A stretch of 58,267 bases of DNA from an uncultured Gammaproteobacteria bacterium (GTDB taxonomy: Bacteria > Pseudomonadota > Gammaproteobacteria > Ga0077536): assembly GCA_938082545.1 (NCBI GenBank), contig CALKCL010000014.1, forward strand, positions 76,286 to 134,552. The letters are read 5' to 3'. The stretch's first letter is position 1, and each line of letters begins with the position of its first letter. The notes below the pieces were generated by a model. It searched no databases and had not been told where the DNA came from. It worked only from the letters and a program-made list of their open reading frames with translations. Shown one piece after another: positions 35,761 through 44,754 of the stretch. A program made the translations under genes and the position numbers.

Positions 35761-37947
35761 ATGATCGCGACTGTTGCTGTTTTTGCACCATTGCGTCGAA
35801 TGTACGATTATATTGCTTTGAGTAAAGTGCCTCGACCATTAACGGTAGGTTCCCGAGTCTGGGTTCCTTTGAGACATTCATTTCGAGTTGGGATCGTGGT
35901 TGAGATTAGGGACGTCAATACCGAGAATGTATCCAAGCTTAAGCCGATAGTGGAAATTTTAGATGATGACTCTCTTATCTCCGAGGAAATGCTGCACCTT
36001 GCTTCTTGGGCGTCCGCATACTATCACCACCCTATAGGGGAAGTAGTAGCAACTATTCTTCCCGCACCTCTGAGAGCGAAGACTTTGGTTCCTTCTGTGG
36101 GCCGGGAGAGTTGGAGTCTTACACAGCTGGGACGACAGGCTCTTGAGCAGCTTTCTGTGAAAGGGCTTCGGCAAAAGGATATCCTAGAAATCTTGCAGAA
36201 TAATACCTGCATTTGCTCGGAAGAACTTGGTGAGTTGGATTATAATTGGCAGAGTCCTATGCGCGCGCTGCTGAAGCGTAACTTTGTGATGAAGTCAATT
36301 GTGTCTGAACCGATCGCCCCAATTAGGTCGCTAGATAGCCCGATTATCCTGAATAAAGAGCAGGCCCATGCTTCCAAAAATATTCATGAGACTCTTGGTA
36401 AGTTTCAGCCCACTGTTCTGTACGGTGTTACAGGAAGCGGGAAAACAGAAGTATATTTTGATGTCATTGATAGTGTATTAAAAGATGGAGGTCAGATCCT
36501 TTTCTTGCTTCCGGAAATAGCGCTAACGAAGCATTTGGTAAAGCGTTTCCGTCAGCGGTTTGGTAGCCTAGTAGCAACCCTTCACTCTGGTATGAGTAAA
36601 AAACAGCGCGTCGTCACTTGGATTAGATGCAAGAAGGCTGAGGTAGGTATTCTACTTGGGACTCGCTCAGCAGTTTGGCTAGAACTCCCCGATCTTAAAC
36701 TGATTGTCGTTGATGAGGAGCATGACGCGGCTTACAAGCAGCAAGATGGATTCCGATACTCTGCTCGTGATATTGCGATAGTCCGTGCGCAACAATTGGG
36801 TATTCCCGTAGTTCTAGGGTCAGCTACTCCTTCGTTTGAGACATTAGTCAATGTAGAGAACAAAAATTTTCAGATAACACACCTGAAAAGCCGCCCATTA
36901 GCCTTGTCAAAGACTAAAGTCGAGACTATCGATGTGCGGGGACTGAAACTAACAGGTGGTCTGAGTGAATCATTGATTAGACATATGCGAGAGCATTTGG
37001 CGAAAGGACAACAAGTTGTTCTTTTCCTTAATAGGCGAGGGTACTCACCGGTTATGATCTGCCGTTCTTGCGGAGTATTAATGACTTGCCTGCGGTGCGA
37101 CGCTTACTTGGTCTACCATAAGCAAAAACAATCACTGATCTGCCATCACTGTGGATACCGCAAATCTGCATTTAGCAAAGCAGATTGTTGTGCTGAAGAA
37201 GCGACTGAACCATTAGGGATCGGTACAGAGGGAATTGAAGAGGTGGTTCGAGAGTTGTTTCCTGATAAGACGGTATGCCGAGTGGATAGAGATGCCGTCA
37301 GATCGGCTAAAGTACTAGAAAAATTATTAAGCGAAATAGGTACTGGAGAGATTGACATATTAATTGGTACCCAAATGGTTTCAAAGGGCCTTGATTTTGA
37401 GAATGTTACATTAGTGGGCGTGGTTGATGCTGACACGCGGTTATATTCAATAGATTTTCGAGCAGAGGAGAGATTGGCCCAGTTGCTCGTGCAGGTGGCT
37501 GGCAGAGCTGGGCGTGGCAGTAAGACCGGGGAGGTTTTTGTCCAGACACAAAAACCAGAAAATGCGGTTTTAAGAAGAATTATTGATGATGGTTATGATA
37601 TATATTCCAAGCTGGCTCTGCCTGAGAGACGAGAGGTAGGTTTCCCTCCATATGTTGCTATGGCCTTGGTTCGGGCCGAGTCTAAGTACCCGGAGCGACC
37701 AACATTATTTCTAACAGGAGTTAGGAAAATTCTTCAAAAAGAGAGTGCTAAAGCGGACATTAGTTTCCCAATTCCTGCTCACATGGCTTTACGCGCCGGA
37801 AGAGTCAGGGCATTGTTGATAGTTAGGGCGCCTGTGAAAATTGAGATCCAAAATCTGTTAGCTGCTTGTCTGGATCGAATAGAAAGCTTATCCAAGGTAG
37901 TGCGAATTCAGTGGACAATTGACGTCGATCCTCAGGAGACTCTTTAA
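35761..37947 (+). CDS. priA: Primosomal helicase PriA
   Basis: 3'-5' helicase that restarts stalled replication forks. The N-terminal DNA-binding domain (about residues 1-110) is followed by Walker A GVTGSGKTE (222-230), the DEEH box in VVDEEHDAAYK and helicase motifs VLGSATPSFET and VQVAGRAGRG. Zinc cysteines 434, 437, 443, 446, 461 and 464 are in place, but the last CxxC pair is altered: Ala474-Asp-Cys476-Cys477 where relatives have Cys-x-x-Cys. The 728-residue length is normal. argS and a SPOR gene follow, as in Pseudomonas. Confidence 0.95.
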   Translation: MIATVAVFAPLRRMYDYIALSKVPRPLTVGSRVWVPLRHSFRVGIVVEIRDVNTENVSKLKPIVEILDDDSLISEEMLHLASWASAYYHHPIGEVVATILPAPLRAKTLVPSVGRESWSLTQLGRQALEQLSVKGLRQKDILEILQNNTCICSEELGELDYNWQSPMRALLKRNFVMKSIVSEPIAPIRSLDSPIILNKEQAHASKNIHETLGKFQPTVLYGVTGSGKTEVYFDVIDSVLKDGGQILFLLPEIALTKHLVKRFRQRFGSLVATLHSGMSKKQRVVTWIRCKKAEVGILLGTRSAVWLELPDLKLIVVDEEHDAAYKQQDGFRYSARDIAIVRAQQLGIPVVLGSATPSFETLVNVENKNFQITHLKSRPLALSKTKVETIDVRGLKLTGGLSESLIRHMREHLAKGQQVVLFLNRRGYSPVMICRSCGVLMTCLRCDAYLVYHKQKQSLICHHCGYRKSAFSKADCCAEEATEPLGIGTEGIEEVVRELFPDKTVCRVDRDAVRSAKVLEKLLSEIGTGEIDILIGTQMVSKGLDFENVTLVGVVDADTRLYSIDFRAEERLAQLLVQVAGRAGRGSKTGEVFVQTQKPENAVLRRIIDDGYDIYSKLALPERREVGFPPYVAMALVRAESKYPERPTLFLTGVRKILQKESAKADISFPIPAHMALRAGRVRALLIVRAPVKIEIQNLLAACLDRIESLSKVVRIQWTIDVDPQETL

Positions 37948-38034
37948 GAAATTCATCGTGTATGAATAACCTCACAATAAGCGATAGAATTGAATCTATC
38001 CTTAAGACTTAGAATTTATATATTGGAAAGATTG

Positions 38035-39771
38035 TTGAAAGATAAGCTGCATTCCTGCATAGAGGCAAGCCTAGTTGAATTGAGAAAATTAGGTGTTTTA
38101 GAAGGCGATGAAGTCTATGACTTTCGTATTGAGGTGCCTAAAAAAGCCGAACATGGCGATTACAGTACTAATTTAGCCTTGCTTTTAGCAAAATCTATGG
38201 GTACTTCTCCTAGAAAAATCGCAGAGCAAGCTGCCACGTTATTGGAAAAAAATGAGCTTTTTCATTCTGTTTCGATTGCAGGGCCAGGCTTTATTAATTT
38301 CAAGCTTGCCGATGAAGCTATATTTGCTGTCATTGGGTCAGTGAAAGAACAGGGAGAGAGTTTTGGGCGCAGTAGTCTTGGTAATAAAAAATCTATCCAA
38401 ATTGAATTTGTGTCAGCGAATCCTACTGGCCCGCTCCATGTGGGTCACGGACGAGGAGCGGCTATTGGTTCAGCTCTGGCGAGCCTTTACCAAGCATGTG
38501 GATATATTGTGCATAAAGAATACTATGTGAACGATGCCGGCCGGCAGATGGATATTCTCGCTGTGAGCGTTTACTTAAGGTGCTTACAAGAGGAGGGCTG
38601 CACTCTTGTATTCCCGTCCAATGGTTATCAAGGAGTATATATTTCAGAGATAGCACGCGATTTTAATCGCTCATCTCCTTGGCTAGAGTCATCTCATCAA
38701 TCTGGCTTAGGAGGCTTAATAACCGATGTGGATACTGACGCAGCAATGGATGAACTGATAGCTTGCGTTAAAGCACACTTAGGTACATCTTCTTACGAGC
38801 TAGTTAGGTCTTATGCGACTAAAGCCATTTTGGAGGGTATAAAAGACGACCTGCGGGTATTCGAAGTCACTTTTGATTCATGGTTCTCGGAGTTGTCTTT
38901 GCATGCAGAAGGCATAATTGAGGCATCACTTAACCACTTAGGCTCAAAGGAATATCTTTATGTCTCGGATGGTGCAACTTGGTTTAAGTCTACCTTATCA
39001 GGTGATGAAAAGGATCGAGTAGTCATAAGAGATAATGGACAGAAGACATATTTTGCGGCTGACATTGCTTATCATGCGGGCAAGTTTGATCGGGGGTTTG
39101 AAAAATTAGTTGATGTGTGGGGTGCGGACCACCATGGCTATATCCCTAGGGTGAAGGCTGCGCTTGAAGCTATGGGTAAATCTAGCGTTGATTTAGATGT
39201 CGTTTTGGTCCAGTTTGCTGTTTTGATGCGAGATGGGGCGCCCGTCGCAATGTCGACTCGGTCTGGAAACTTCGTCACATTGCGAGACCTGGTTGATGAG
39301 GTTGGCGTTGACGCTGCTCGTTTCTTTTACTTGATGCGGCGATCTGATCAACACATGGAGTTTGACTTGAGCCTTGCTGTCTCTAAAACTAATGAGAATC
39401 CAGTCTATTACGTGCAGTATGCTCACGCGCGGATCTGCAGCATTATGACTCAAGCTTCCTCGCTAGGGGAGTGGGCCTGGACTGAGGAAGGCCCTAAACA
39501 TTTGAGCACCGCTGCTGAGCGGAAAATAGCCATAATGTTAGCTGGGTACTCAGAGGTGTTAATAAGCGCGGTTAAATCGAACGAGCCTCATTTACTTCCT
39601 CAATACTTGCGACAATTAGCGCAAGAATTTCACGCTTACTATAACTCCAATAAAGTGTTGTCTGAGGATAAGGCTGTTAGGTTTGCGCGTTTATCTTTGG
39701 TAGATGCAGTCCGACAAGTCCTTGCTAATGGGTTAGGTTTACTCAATATTTCAGCACCACGGTCAATGTGA
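38035..39771 (+). CDS. argS: Arginyl-tRNA synthetase
   Basis: Class I synthetase for tRNA-Arg. The N-terminal domain (about residues 1-110) includes AEHGDYSTNLALLLAKSMG; the HIGH motif appears as HVGH in SANPTGPLHVGHGRGAAIG, followed by YVNDAGRQM. The C-terminal anticodon domain ends VRQVLANGLGLLNISAP. The active-site style is that of the ANPTGPLHVGH group, unlike the E. coli form. There is no ATG: TTG codons at 37990, 38023, 38032 and 38035 are in frame. I prefer 38035, with GGAAAG just upstream and a family-like start, giving 578 residues. Confidence 0.93.
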   Translation: MKDKLHSCIEASLVELRKLGVLEGDEVYDFRIEVPKKAEHGDYSTNLALLLAKSMGTSPRKIAEQAATLLEKNELFHSVSIAGPGFINFKLADEAIFAVIGSVKEQGESFGRSSLGNKKSIQIEFVSANPTGPLHVGHGRGAAIGSALASLYQACGYIVHKEYYVNDAGRQMDILAVSVYLRCLQEEGCTLVFPSNGYQGVYISEIARDFNRSSPWLESSHQSGLGGLITDVDTDAAMDELIACVKAHLGTSSYELVRSYATKAILEGIKDDLRVFEVTFDSWFSELSLHAEGIIEASLNHLGSKEYLYVSDGATWFKSTLSGDEKDRVVIRDNGQKTYFAADIAYHAGKFDRGFEKLVDVWGADHHGYIPRVKAALEAMGKSSVDLDVVLVQFAVLMRDGAPVAMSTRSGNFVTLRDLVDEVGVDAARFFYLMRRSDQHMEFDLSLAVSKTNENPVYYVQYAHARICSIMTQASSLGEWAWTEEGPKHLSTAAERKIAIMLAGYSEVLISAVKSNEPHLLPQYLRQLAQEFHAYYNSNKVLSEDKAVRFARLSLVDAVRQVLANGLGLLNISAPRSM

Positions 39772-39784
39772 AGGAAAGCTATAG

Positions 39785-40330
39785 ATGGCCCTTAGAGACT
39801 ATAAAAAAGCGTCTGCTCTTGCTAGTGAAAAGGAAAGTAGTGGCAAACTTTCTTTTTTCATCATTGGGCTATTAGTTGGAGGAGTGGTGACTTACGGTTG
39901 TTTAATTTCTTTATCTGAGAATGGACGATTTGATATTTTTAATTGGCCACAAAGTTTGATCTCAACGGCAGATTCTTCAGGAAAAAAAATTAAAGGAATC
40001 TCGAAAAATTCATCTCTGCCTCCGATGGAATTTGACTTCCAACCATTGAAAAGTGGCACCGAAATTGATATCGGGCCAACAGAGGTGTTTCAACAAGGTT
40101 ACCTTCAAGCTGGGTCTTTTCGTACTATTGAAGATGCTGATGGGACTAAGGCAAAATTAGCAATTTTAGGCCTCAAGTCAGAGATTAGTCGGATCATCAC
40201 TGCGGAAAAGAACGTATGGTTCAGGGTGCTAGTGGGACCGCTTTTAAGTGAGAGAGCAATACGGGAGACACGTATAGAAATGATAGAGCAAGGTATAATT
40301 CCCATCTTTCTGAAACAAGTAGCGGACTGA
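39785..40330 (+). CDS. FtsN-like membrane protein with SPOR domain
   Basis: A 181-residue protein with a cytoplasmic head (residues 1-21), one membrane helix (about 22-44), a linker, and a C-terminal SPOR domain (about 103-181: YLQAGSFRTIEDADGTKAKL, then WFRVLVGPL). SPOR domains bind denuded peptidoglycan at the division site. Topology and position after argS match the FtsN-like genes of Pseudomonas and E. coli. It is shorter than E. coli FtsN and lacks an obvious Pro/Gln-rich linker. AAGGAAAG precedes the ATG. hslVU, the usual next genes, are absent. Confidence 0.88.
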   Translation: MALRDYKKASALASEKESSGKLSFFIIGLLVGGVVTYGCLISLSENGRFDIFNWPQSLISTADSSGKKIKGISKNSSLPPMEFDFQPLKSGTEIDIGPTEVFQQGYLQAGSFRTIEDADGTKAKLAILGLKSEISRIITAEKNVWFRVLVGPLLSERAIRETRIEMIEQGIIPIFLKQVAD

Positions 40331-40393
40331 CTCTTTAACCTTCTTGCTAAATATGAGTTTATGGCTAAAAGAGAAATTTACTACTACTCGAAG

Positions 40394-41062
40394 CTAAGCC
40401 TTGCCAAAACTTGAGGGGGCTGCGGATTCAAGGAGTAACAATCGAATATTTCTCTGTAGACTCGATTTAAAGAGATTACCGTCCCCAGTGGGTGTGAAAA
40501 TTCGACCCAACGTGATGGATTCTTTTAGGTAGTGAGATAGGACCTCTGCAGATCCATTAACCCAGTTATCCCAAGCTATTGTTGACTTTGAGAAAAGCTC
40601 TTGCTCTTGTTTTATCTTGACAGACATCTGCAGAAACTCTGAGTAAGGTGCTGCCATTGCTGTTATGTCAGCTCCACGGACAATGCTTTCTTCCCTAGTG
40701 TGACAGTATGCAAATTTTTCCGTAGATAATATGGCAGCGCAGATTTTCTCTATTTTTTTATTGGGGATGTTATGTCGAGGAAGTATCCTTTCGGCAATAG
40801 ACACGGCGTAGGATTCTTTATGCTCGAACTGAAGCGCAGTATGATCTTTTATGTATCCGGCGTCGTGGAAGAGTAGTGCACAGTATACTATTTCGCAGTC
40901 GATAGGTGGTTTTCGGAGCCCATAATAACTAATTATTTCTTCTGCGAAATATATAGTTTTTTCAATATGAGTGAAGTTGTGAAATGCTAGTTTATCGCTG
41001 TAAAATTGATAAGCGGCTTTTTCTAGCGATAAATTTCGGACCTTGGTAAATACCGATGCCAT
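40394..41062 (-). CDS. HD-domain hydrolase of unknown substrate
   Basis: The 222-residue protein (from MASVFTKVRNLSLEKA) has HD-domain metal ligands: a His in FHNFTHIEK, the HD doublet in LLFHDAGYI, and a later Asp in VRGADITAMA. HD proteins are metal-dependent phosphohydrolases acting on nucleotides, (p)ppGpp or cyclic dinucleotides; nothing here fixes the substrate. The ATG has AGGA eight bases upstream; a GTG 11 codons earlier (41095) is the alternative. It stands alone, between the SPOR gene (convergent) and thiS (divergent). Confidence 0.75.
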   Translation of the reverse strand: MASVFTKVRNLSLEKAAYQFYSDKLAFHNFTHIEKTIYFAEEIISYYGLRKPPIDCEIVYCALLFHDAGYIKDHTALQFEHKESYAVSIAERILPRHNIPNKKIEKICAAILSTEKFAYCHTREESIVRGADITAMAAPYSEFLQMSVKIKQEQELFSKSTIAWDNWVNGSAEVLSHYLKESITLGRIFTPTGDGNLFKSSLQRNIRLLLLESAAPSSFGKA

Positions 41063-41200
41063 ATCAATATTCCTGCTGAGGCTGGATGAGAACACATGTC
41101 GAGATTGCTATTATTTAAGAGTTGTACAAAAAAACAAGCTTTAATATATGCGGTTTTTCGCACGAGTTGGCGAACGATTAAGATAGCCTACTGATTTGGT

Positions 41201-41230
41201 TTGTTGTACGCTCGGCTGCGGTAGTATATT
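41201..41230 (+). promoter_or_regulatory. Possible thiS promoter
   Basis: TTGTTG (41201-41206) and TATATT (41225-41230) are 18 bases apart, about 30 bases before the thiS ATG. The -10 matches five of six; the -35 is weak. No thiamine-pyrophosphate riboswitch is visible in this leader. Confidence 0.35.
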
Positions 41231-41258
41231 TTTTTGTCAAAGTGGAGACTTTGAGAGT

Positions 41259-41462
41259 ATGACGTTAAAAATATTTGTTAATGGAGATCCCCTCGAGATC
41301 CCTGATAACCTTGTATTGCAAGGCATTATTGAAATTTTAGAGGTGACAGGACGGTACGCAATTGAAGTGAACGGTGAAATTGTTCCAAAAAGTGAACATT
41401 TGGGCTTTTCAATTAATAACGGTGATGCGGTTGAAGTCGTAAAGGCCGTTGGTGGCGGATAG
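41259..41462 (+). CDS. thiS: Sulphur carrier protein ThiS
   Basis: Ubiquitin-like carrier that brings sulphur as a C-terminal thiocarboxylate for thiazole synthesis. From [13 protein letters not shown] it has 67 residues and ends in VKAVGGG, with the essential Gly-Gly tail. The upstream open frame (to 41196) is not family-like. thiG follows after 37 bases. Confidence 0.95.
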   Translation: MTLKIFVNGDPLEIPDNLVLQGIIEILEVTGRYAIEVNGEIVPKSEHLGFSINNGDAVEVVKAVGGG

Positions 41463-41499
41463 CACCGGTGGAAAAATCAATAAAGGGATAGTCAGTAAG

Positions 41500-42312
41500 A
41501 TGGATACACAAGGATTGAAAAAAACCACTCTCAAGGATGTCTTGAAAATTGGAGAGTATGAACTTTCCTCCCGTTTGCTAGTTGGGACAGGGAAATATAA
41601 AGACCTGTCGGAAAGCCATACAGCGATTGAGGCAAGTGGCGCTGCTGCTGTAACGGTGGCAATAAGAAGAATCGAGTCTGGACAGACTACTGATTCCCCA
41701 GATTTGTTGGATGTTATTTCTCCGGAAAAATACGTTATTTTACCTAATACGGCGGGTTGTTATGATGCCGCCTCGGCGGTGAGAACCTGCATGCTGGGAC
41801 GAGAGATACTAGATGGACACGCACTAGTTAAGCTGGAAGTTATGGGCGACAGTCGTACGTTATATCCAAATATTGTTGAGACACTATCTGCTGCAAAAAC
41901 TTTGTGTAAAGAGGGGTTTCAAGTGATGGTATATTCGTCTGATGATCCTATTTTAGCCGTTGAGCTTGAAGCAATAGGATGTGTCGCGATTATGCCTCTT
42001 GCCGCACCTATTGGCTCAGGATTAGGGATACAGAATCGTTTCACCTTAAGGACTATAATTGAAAATGCTAGCGTTCCAGTGATTGTTGATGCTGGCGTAG
42101 GGACGGCATCTGATGCCAGCATCGCCATGGAGCTTGGTTGTGACGGTGTATTGATGAACACAGCGATCGCTGAAGCCCAAAATCCGATATTAATGGCATC
42201 AGCAATGTCGAAGGCTGTTCAAGCTGGTCGAGAGGCATTTCTAGCTGGAAGGATGCCTCGCCGTGCATATGCAACAGCTTCTTCGCCTTTAGACGGCCGT
42301 TTTTTCTCATAA
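41500..42312 (+). CDS. thiG: Thiazole synthase ThiG
   Basis: Builds the thiazole ring of thiamine from deoxyxylulose 5-phosphate, the sulphur on ThiS and an imine partner. The 270-residue TIM barrel shows [13 protein letters not shown] at the front, [16 protein letters not shown], the Schiff-base lysine in [22 protein letters not shown] and [13 protein letters not shown]. The frame also opens at a TTG inside thiS (41449), but the ATG at 41500 fits relatives. thiS-thiG-trmB order is shared with Pseudomonas. Confidence 0.96.
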   Translation: MDTQGLKKTTLKDVLKIGEYELSSRLLVGTGKYKDLSESHTAIEASGAAAVTVAIRRIESGQTTDSPDLLDVISPEKYVILPNTAGCYDAASAVRTCMLGREILDGHALVKLEVMGDSRTLYPNIVETLSAAKTLCKEGFQVMVYSSDDPILAVELEAIGCVAIMPLAAPIGSGLGIQNRFTLRTIIENASVPVIVDAGVGTASDASIAMELGCDGVLMNTAIAEAQNPILMASAMSKAVQAGREAFLAGRMPRRAYATASSPLDGRFFS

Positions 42313-42322
42313 TCTGCTTGTC

Positions 42323-43009
42323 ATGGTTAAAGATACTCCCCTATTGAGGACTGTTCGGAGCTATGTCGTGCGCGCAGGCCGCACAACAGCCGCTCAGTTA
42401 AAGGCTTTAGGTGAATTTCAAAGTCTGTATGGATTTAACCTCGAGGAGATAGAGACGGTTAACGATCTATTTGCACTGGCCGGATCATTGCATTTAGAAA
42501 TCGGGTTTGGGAACTCCGAAAACATCATACATATGGCCAGATGTCACCCGAACAATAATTATCTGGGCTGCGAAGTACATCCTCCAGGTTTGGCAAGAGC
42601 CTTATTGGCGATAGATAAACTATCCCTACCTAATGTCCGTGTAGCTGGTGTTGATGCTATTGATTTGCTTACCTCTATTGCCCCCGAAGCTTTAGACTCA
42701 GTTTATATTTATTTTCCAGATCCATGGCCTAAGAAGCGTCATAATAAAAGACGATTAGTGAATGAAAATTTCCTGAGTTTACTTTATCCTGCCTTAAAGA
42801 AAAGTGGTATTTTTCGGTTTGCCTCAGATGATGCTGTTTATGCTGAAATGGTAAAAGATTTGATTAGTAACTCAACTGATTGGACCAATCTTGCCGGAGA
42901 AAGAAAGTGGTCGCCTCGGCCAAACGATCGGGTCTTGACTAGATTTGAGAAAAGAGCAGGTATATTAAAAAACAAGATCTTTGAGATTACTGCGAGTCCT
43001 TGTCTGTAG
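42323..43009 (+). CDS. trmB: tRNA (guanine-N7)-methyltransferase TrmB
   Basis: SAM-dependent enzyme that makes m7G46 in tRNAs. The 228 residues include the SAM site LHLEIGFGNSENI, the acidic GCEVHPPG, and the family-specific VYIYFPDPWPKKRHNKRRLV with catalytic Asp and basic residues; VLTRFEKRA closes it. It starts 10 bases after thiG, so is probably co-transcribed with it, and converges with the HAD gene five bases away. Confidence 0.96.
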   Translation: MVKDTPLLRTVRSYVVRAGRTTAAQLKALGEFQSLYGFNLEEIETVNDLFALAGSLHLEIGFGNSENIIHMARCHPNNNYLGCEVHPPGLARALLAIDKLSLPNVRVAGVDAIDLLTSIAPEALDSVYIYFPDPWPKKRHNKRRLVNENFLSLLYPALKKSGIFRFASDDAVYAEMVKDLISNSTDWTNLAGERKWSPRPNDRVLTRFEKRAGILKNKIFEITASPCL

Positions 43010-43014
43010 GCTCT

Positions 43015-43686
43015 TCAATCTTCGTTGGGTTTTATATCGTCTAAATTCTCAATGAGATAAAATTCACTGCTTTTTTTTTCTTCGTGATGACTGTTTGGTC
43101 GAGCAATACCGAACGTATTTTTTATGCCGCAAATTCTTGCAGTCTCTAGCACATCAAGGTTGTCATCTATCAAGATAGTGTTTTCAAATTTACATTCCGT
43201 ATCCTTAGAAAGTTTCGTCCAAAATGGCATCTCTTCTTTACAATAACCAATTTCGTGAGCATTACAAATGTGATGAAAATATTTTCTTATCCCTGTGATT
43301 TCTAGTTTTCTGTTCATGCTTTTGAGTGCGGCGTTGGTGGCCAAAGTGAGAGTTAAGCCACTCTGGTTTAGCCTTTCTAACAAAGGTTGGGCTCCATTCC
43401 GTAGACAGATTAGAGAGTCTAATTCATTTTCAACACCAGCTAAGCTTAGACCTAATGCTTTACTCCAGTATGTTAAGCTATACCAATTTAAGGTTTTTTT
43501 GTTTTGTTCGAGCAAGTCTTCTATGATTTTTTTTGCGGATAATATGTCTATATCGTTTTTTTTTGCTAATTTAGCGGGTAGTAAATGACTCCAAACCTGA
43601 TGGTCAAAATGTAAGTCCAAAAGTGTGCCATCCATGTCGAAAATGACTGTGTTGATGTCATCCCATATTATTTTTGATAAGCTCAT
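43015..43686 (-). CDS. yrfG: HAD-superfamily nucleotidase, YrfG-like
   Basis: The 223-residue protein has the four HAD motifs: FDMDGTLLDL (nucleophile Asp, about residues 16-25), TLATNAA (motif II), a Lys in YCKEEMPFW (motif III) and ILIDDNLDVLETA (motif IV). Overall it resembles the E. coli GMP/IMP nucleotidase YrfG (DFD-type cap, long helical insert). Substrate is inferred from that likeness only. Its ATG overlaps the stop of the Sel1-repeat gene by four bases. Confidence 0.8.
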   Translation of the reverse strand: MSLSKIIWDDINTVIFDMDGTLLDLHFDHQVWSHLLPAKLAKKNDIDILSAKKIIEDLLEQNKKTLNWYSLTYWSKALGLSLAGVENELDSLICLRNGAQPLLERLNQSGLTLTLATNAALKSMNRKLEITGIRKYFHHICNAHEIGYCKEEMPFWTKLSKDTECKFENTILIDDNLDVLETARICGIKNTFGIARPNSHHEEKKSSEFYLIENLDDIKPNED

Positions 43687-44684
43687 TTATCACTTCTATC
43701 TTTAATCAAGGCTTTGAGTTCAGCGGCCAGCGTTTCAGCTAATTCTAATTCCTGAGAGTTTAATGTTTTCTTTATGTGTTTATTTTCCTCAGATTCTTCT
43801 TCAGCACTTGCTGAAGCTATTGTGAGCCAAGCATAACTTAAAGCTGGATCTGGGTCTTTTCCGATGCCTTGCATGTAGAGCGAGCCAAGATTACGCTGGG
43901 CAGGTTCAAAGCCCTGAAGCGCTGATTCTTTCAGCCAAAAGTAACCTTCTTGATGATTTGTTACTGTCCCGTTCGCAAAGATATACATCAAACCAATTTG
44001 CATTTGTGCTTTTTCATTACCTTTTTCTGCTAGTTGTAGCATGAGTACGAAGGCTTTTCTTTGAGCTTCCACGCTGTCTACATTTTTTAAATATTCGCCT
44101 GCTAACTGAAAGGTAGCGGCTGCGTGATTCTGTTGCGAAGCAAGTTTTAGAAAATCCATTGCTTTTTGTTTTTCCCCTTCACGTAAAAGCAGTATTGCGA
44201 GATTGAACTGCGCCGCTGCCAAGCCCTTCACAGCAGCTTTGCTAAACCATATTTTGGCCTCGGGCAGGTTTTTTTTTGCGCCTTCTCCTTTAGCAAGCGC
44301 GACACCGAAAAAAAATTGTGCTTCCGTGTCTCCGAGTTCCGCCCCTTTTTTAAACCAGTGCGCAGCTTTATATACATTTTTAGCCTCCCCATAACCTCTA
44401 AGGTTCATTATCCCTAGATTGAACATCGCGCCGGGCAAGCTCTGTTCCGCGGCCGCTTTGAAAAGTTCTCTCGCACTATCAAAGTCCAGATCAATGCCTT
44501 TCCCTCTCATATACATAGTTCCTAGGTTGTTTTGGGCGACCGGATCTCCTGCACTAGAAAGAATATGATAATGCTTGGCAGCGAGGGCAAACTGGCCTTT
44601 ATTATAAGCATCAGATGCCATGTCAGCTCGGCCAGTAGCTGCGACTAGGAGTAGAATGATATAAATAGATAGATTAATGCGCAT
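43683..44684 (-). CDS. Secreted Sel1-like repeat protein
   Basis: The 333-residue protein starts with a probable signal peptide (INLSIYIILLLVAATGRA, cleavage near residue 20), followed by about seven Sel1-type TPR-like repeats between residues 25 and 285, each with the pattern AQxxLGxMYxxGxGxxxD and AxxWFxKAA. It is likely periplasmic and mediates protein-protein contacts. The last 40 residues are acidic then helical. It heads a two-gene operon with the HAD nucleotidase and is divergent from pyruvate carboxylase. No particular partner can be inferred. Confidence 0.82.
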   Translation of the reverse strand: MRINLSIYIILLLVAATGRADMASDAYNKGQFALAAKHYHILSSAGDPVAQNNLGTMYMRGKGIDLDFDSARELFKAAAEQSLPGAMFNLGIMNLRGYGEAKNVYKAAHWFKKGAELGDTEAQFFFGVALAKGEGAKKNLPEAKIWFSKAAVKGLAAAQFNLAILLLREGEKQKAMDFLKLASQQNHAAATFQLAGEYLKNVDSVEAQRKAFVLMLQLAEKGNEKAQMQIGLMYIFANGTVTNHQEGYFWLKESALQGFEPAQRNLGSLYMQGIGKDPDPALSYAWLTIASASAEEESEENKHIKKTLNSQELELAETLAAELKALIKDRSDK

Positions 44685-44714
44685 GTCAAAAGGACTCTTG
44701 TATTCTGTATAGCA

Positions 44715-44720
44715 TATAAT
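44715..44720 (+). promoter_or_regulatory. Possible -10 element for pyruvate carboxylase
   Basis: A perfect TATAAT lies 34 bases before the pyc ATG in the 70-base divergent gap. No clear -35 stands 16-18 bases further up. Confidence 0.35.
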
Positions 44721-44754
44721 TAGTGAATCAAAATTTCTTACTTAATGGTATCTA

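Noticed and set aside
41063-41258. Possible thiamine-pyrophosphate riboswitch before thiS
   Set aside because: The conserved CTGAGA and ACCTGA blocks of the THI element are not found in the leader.
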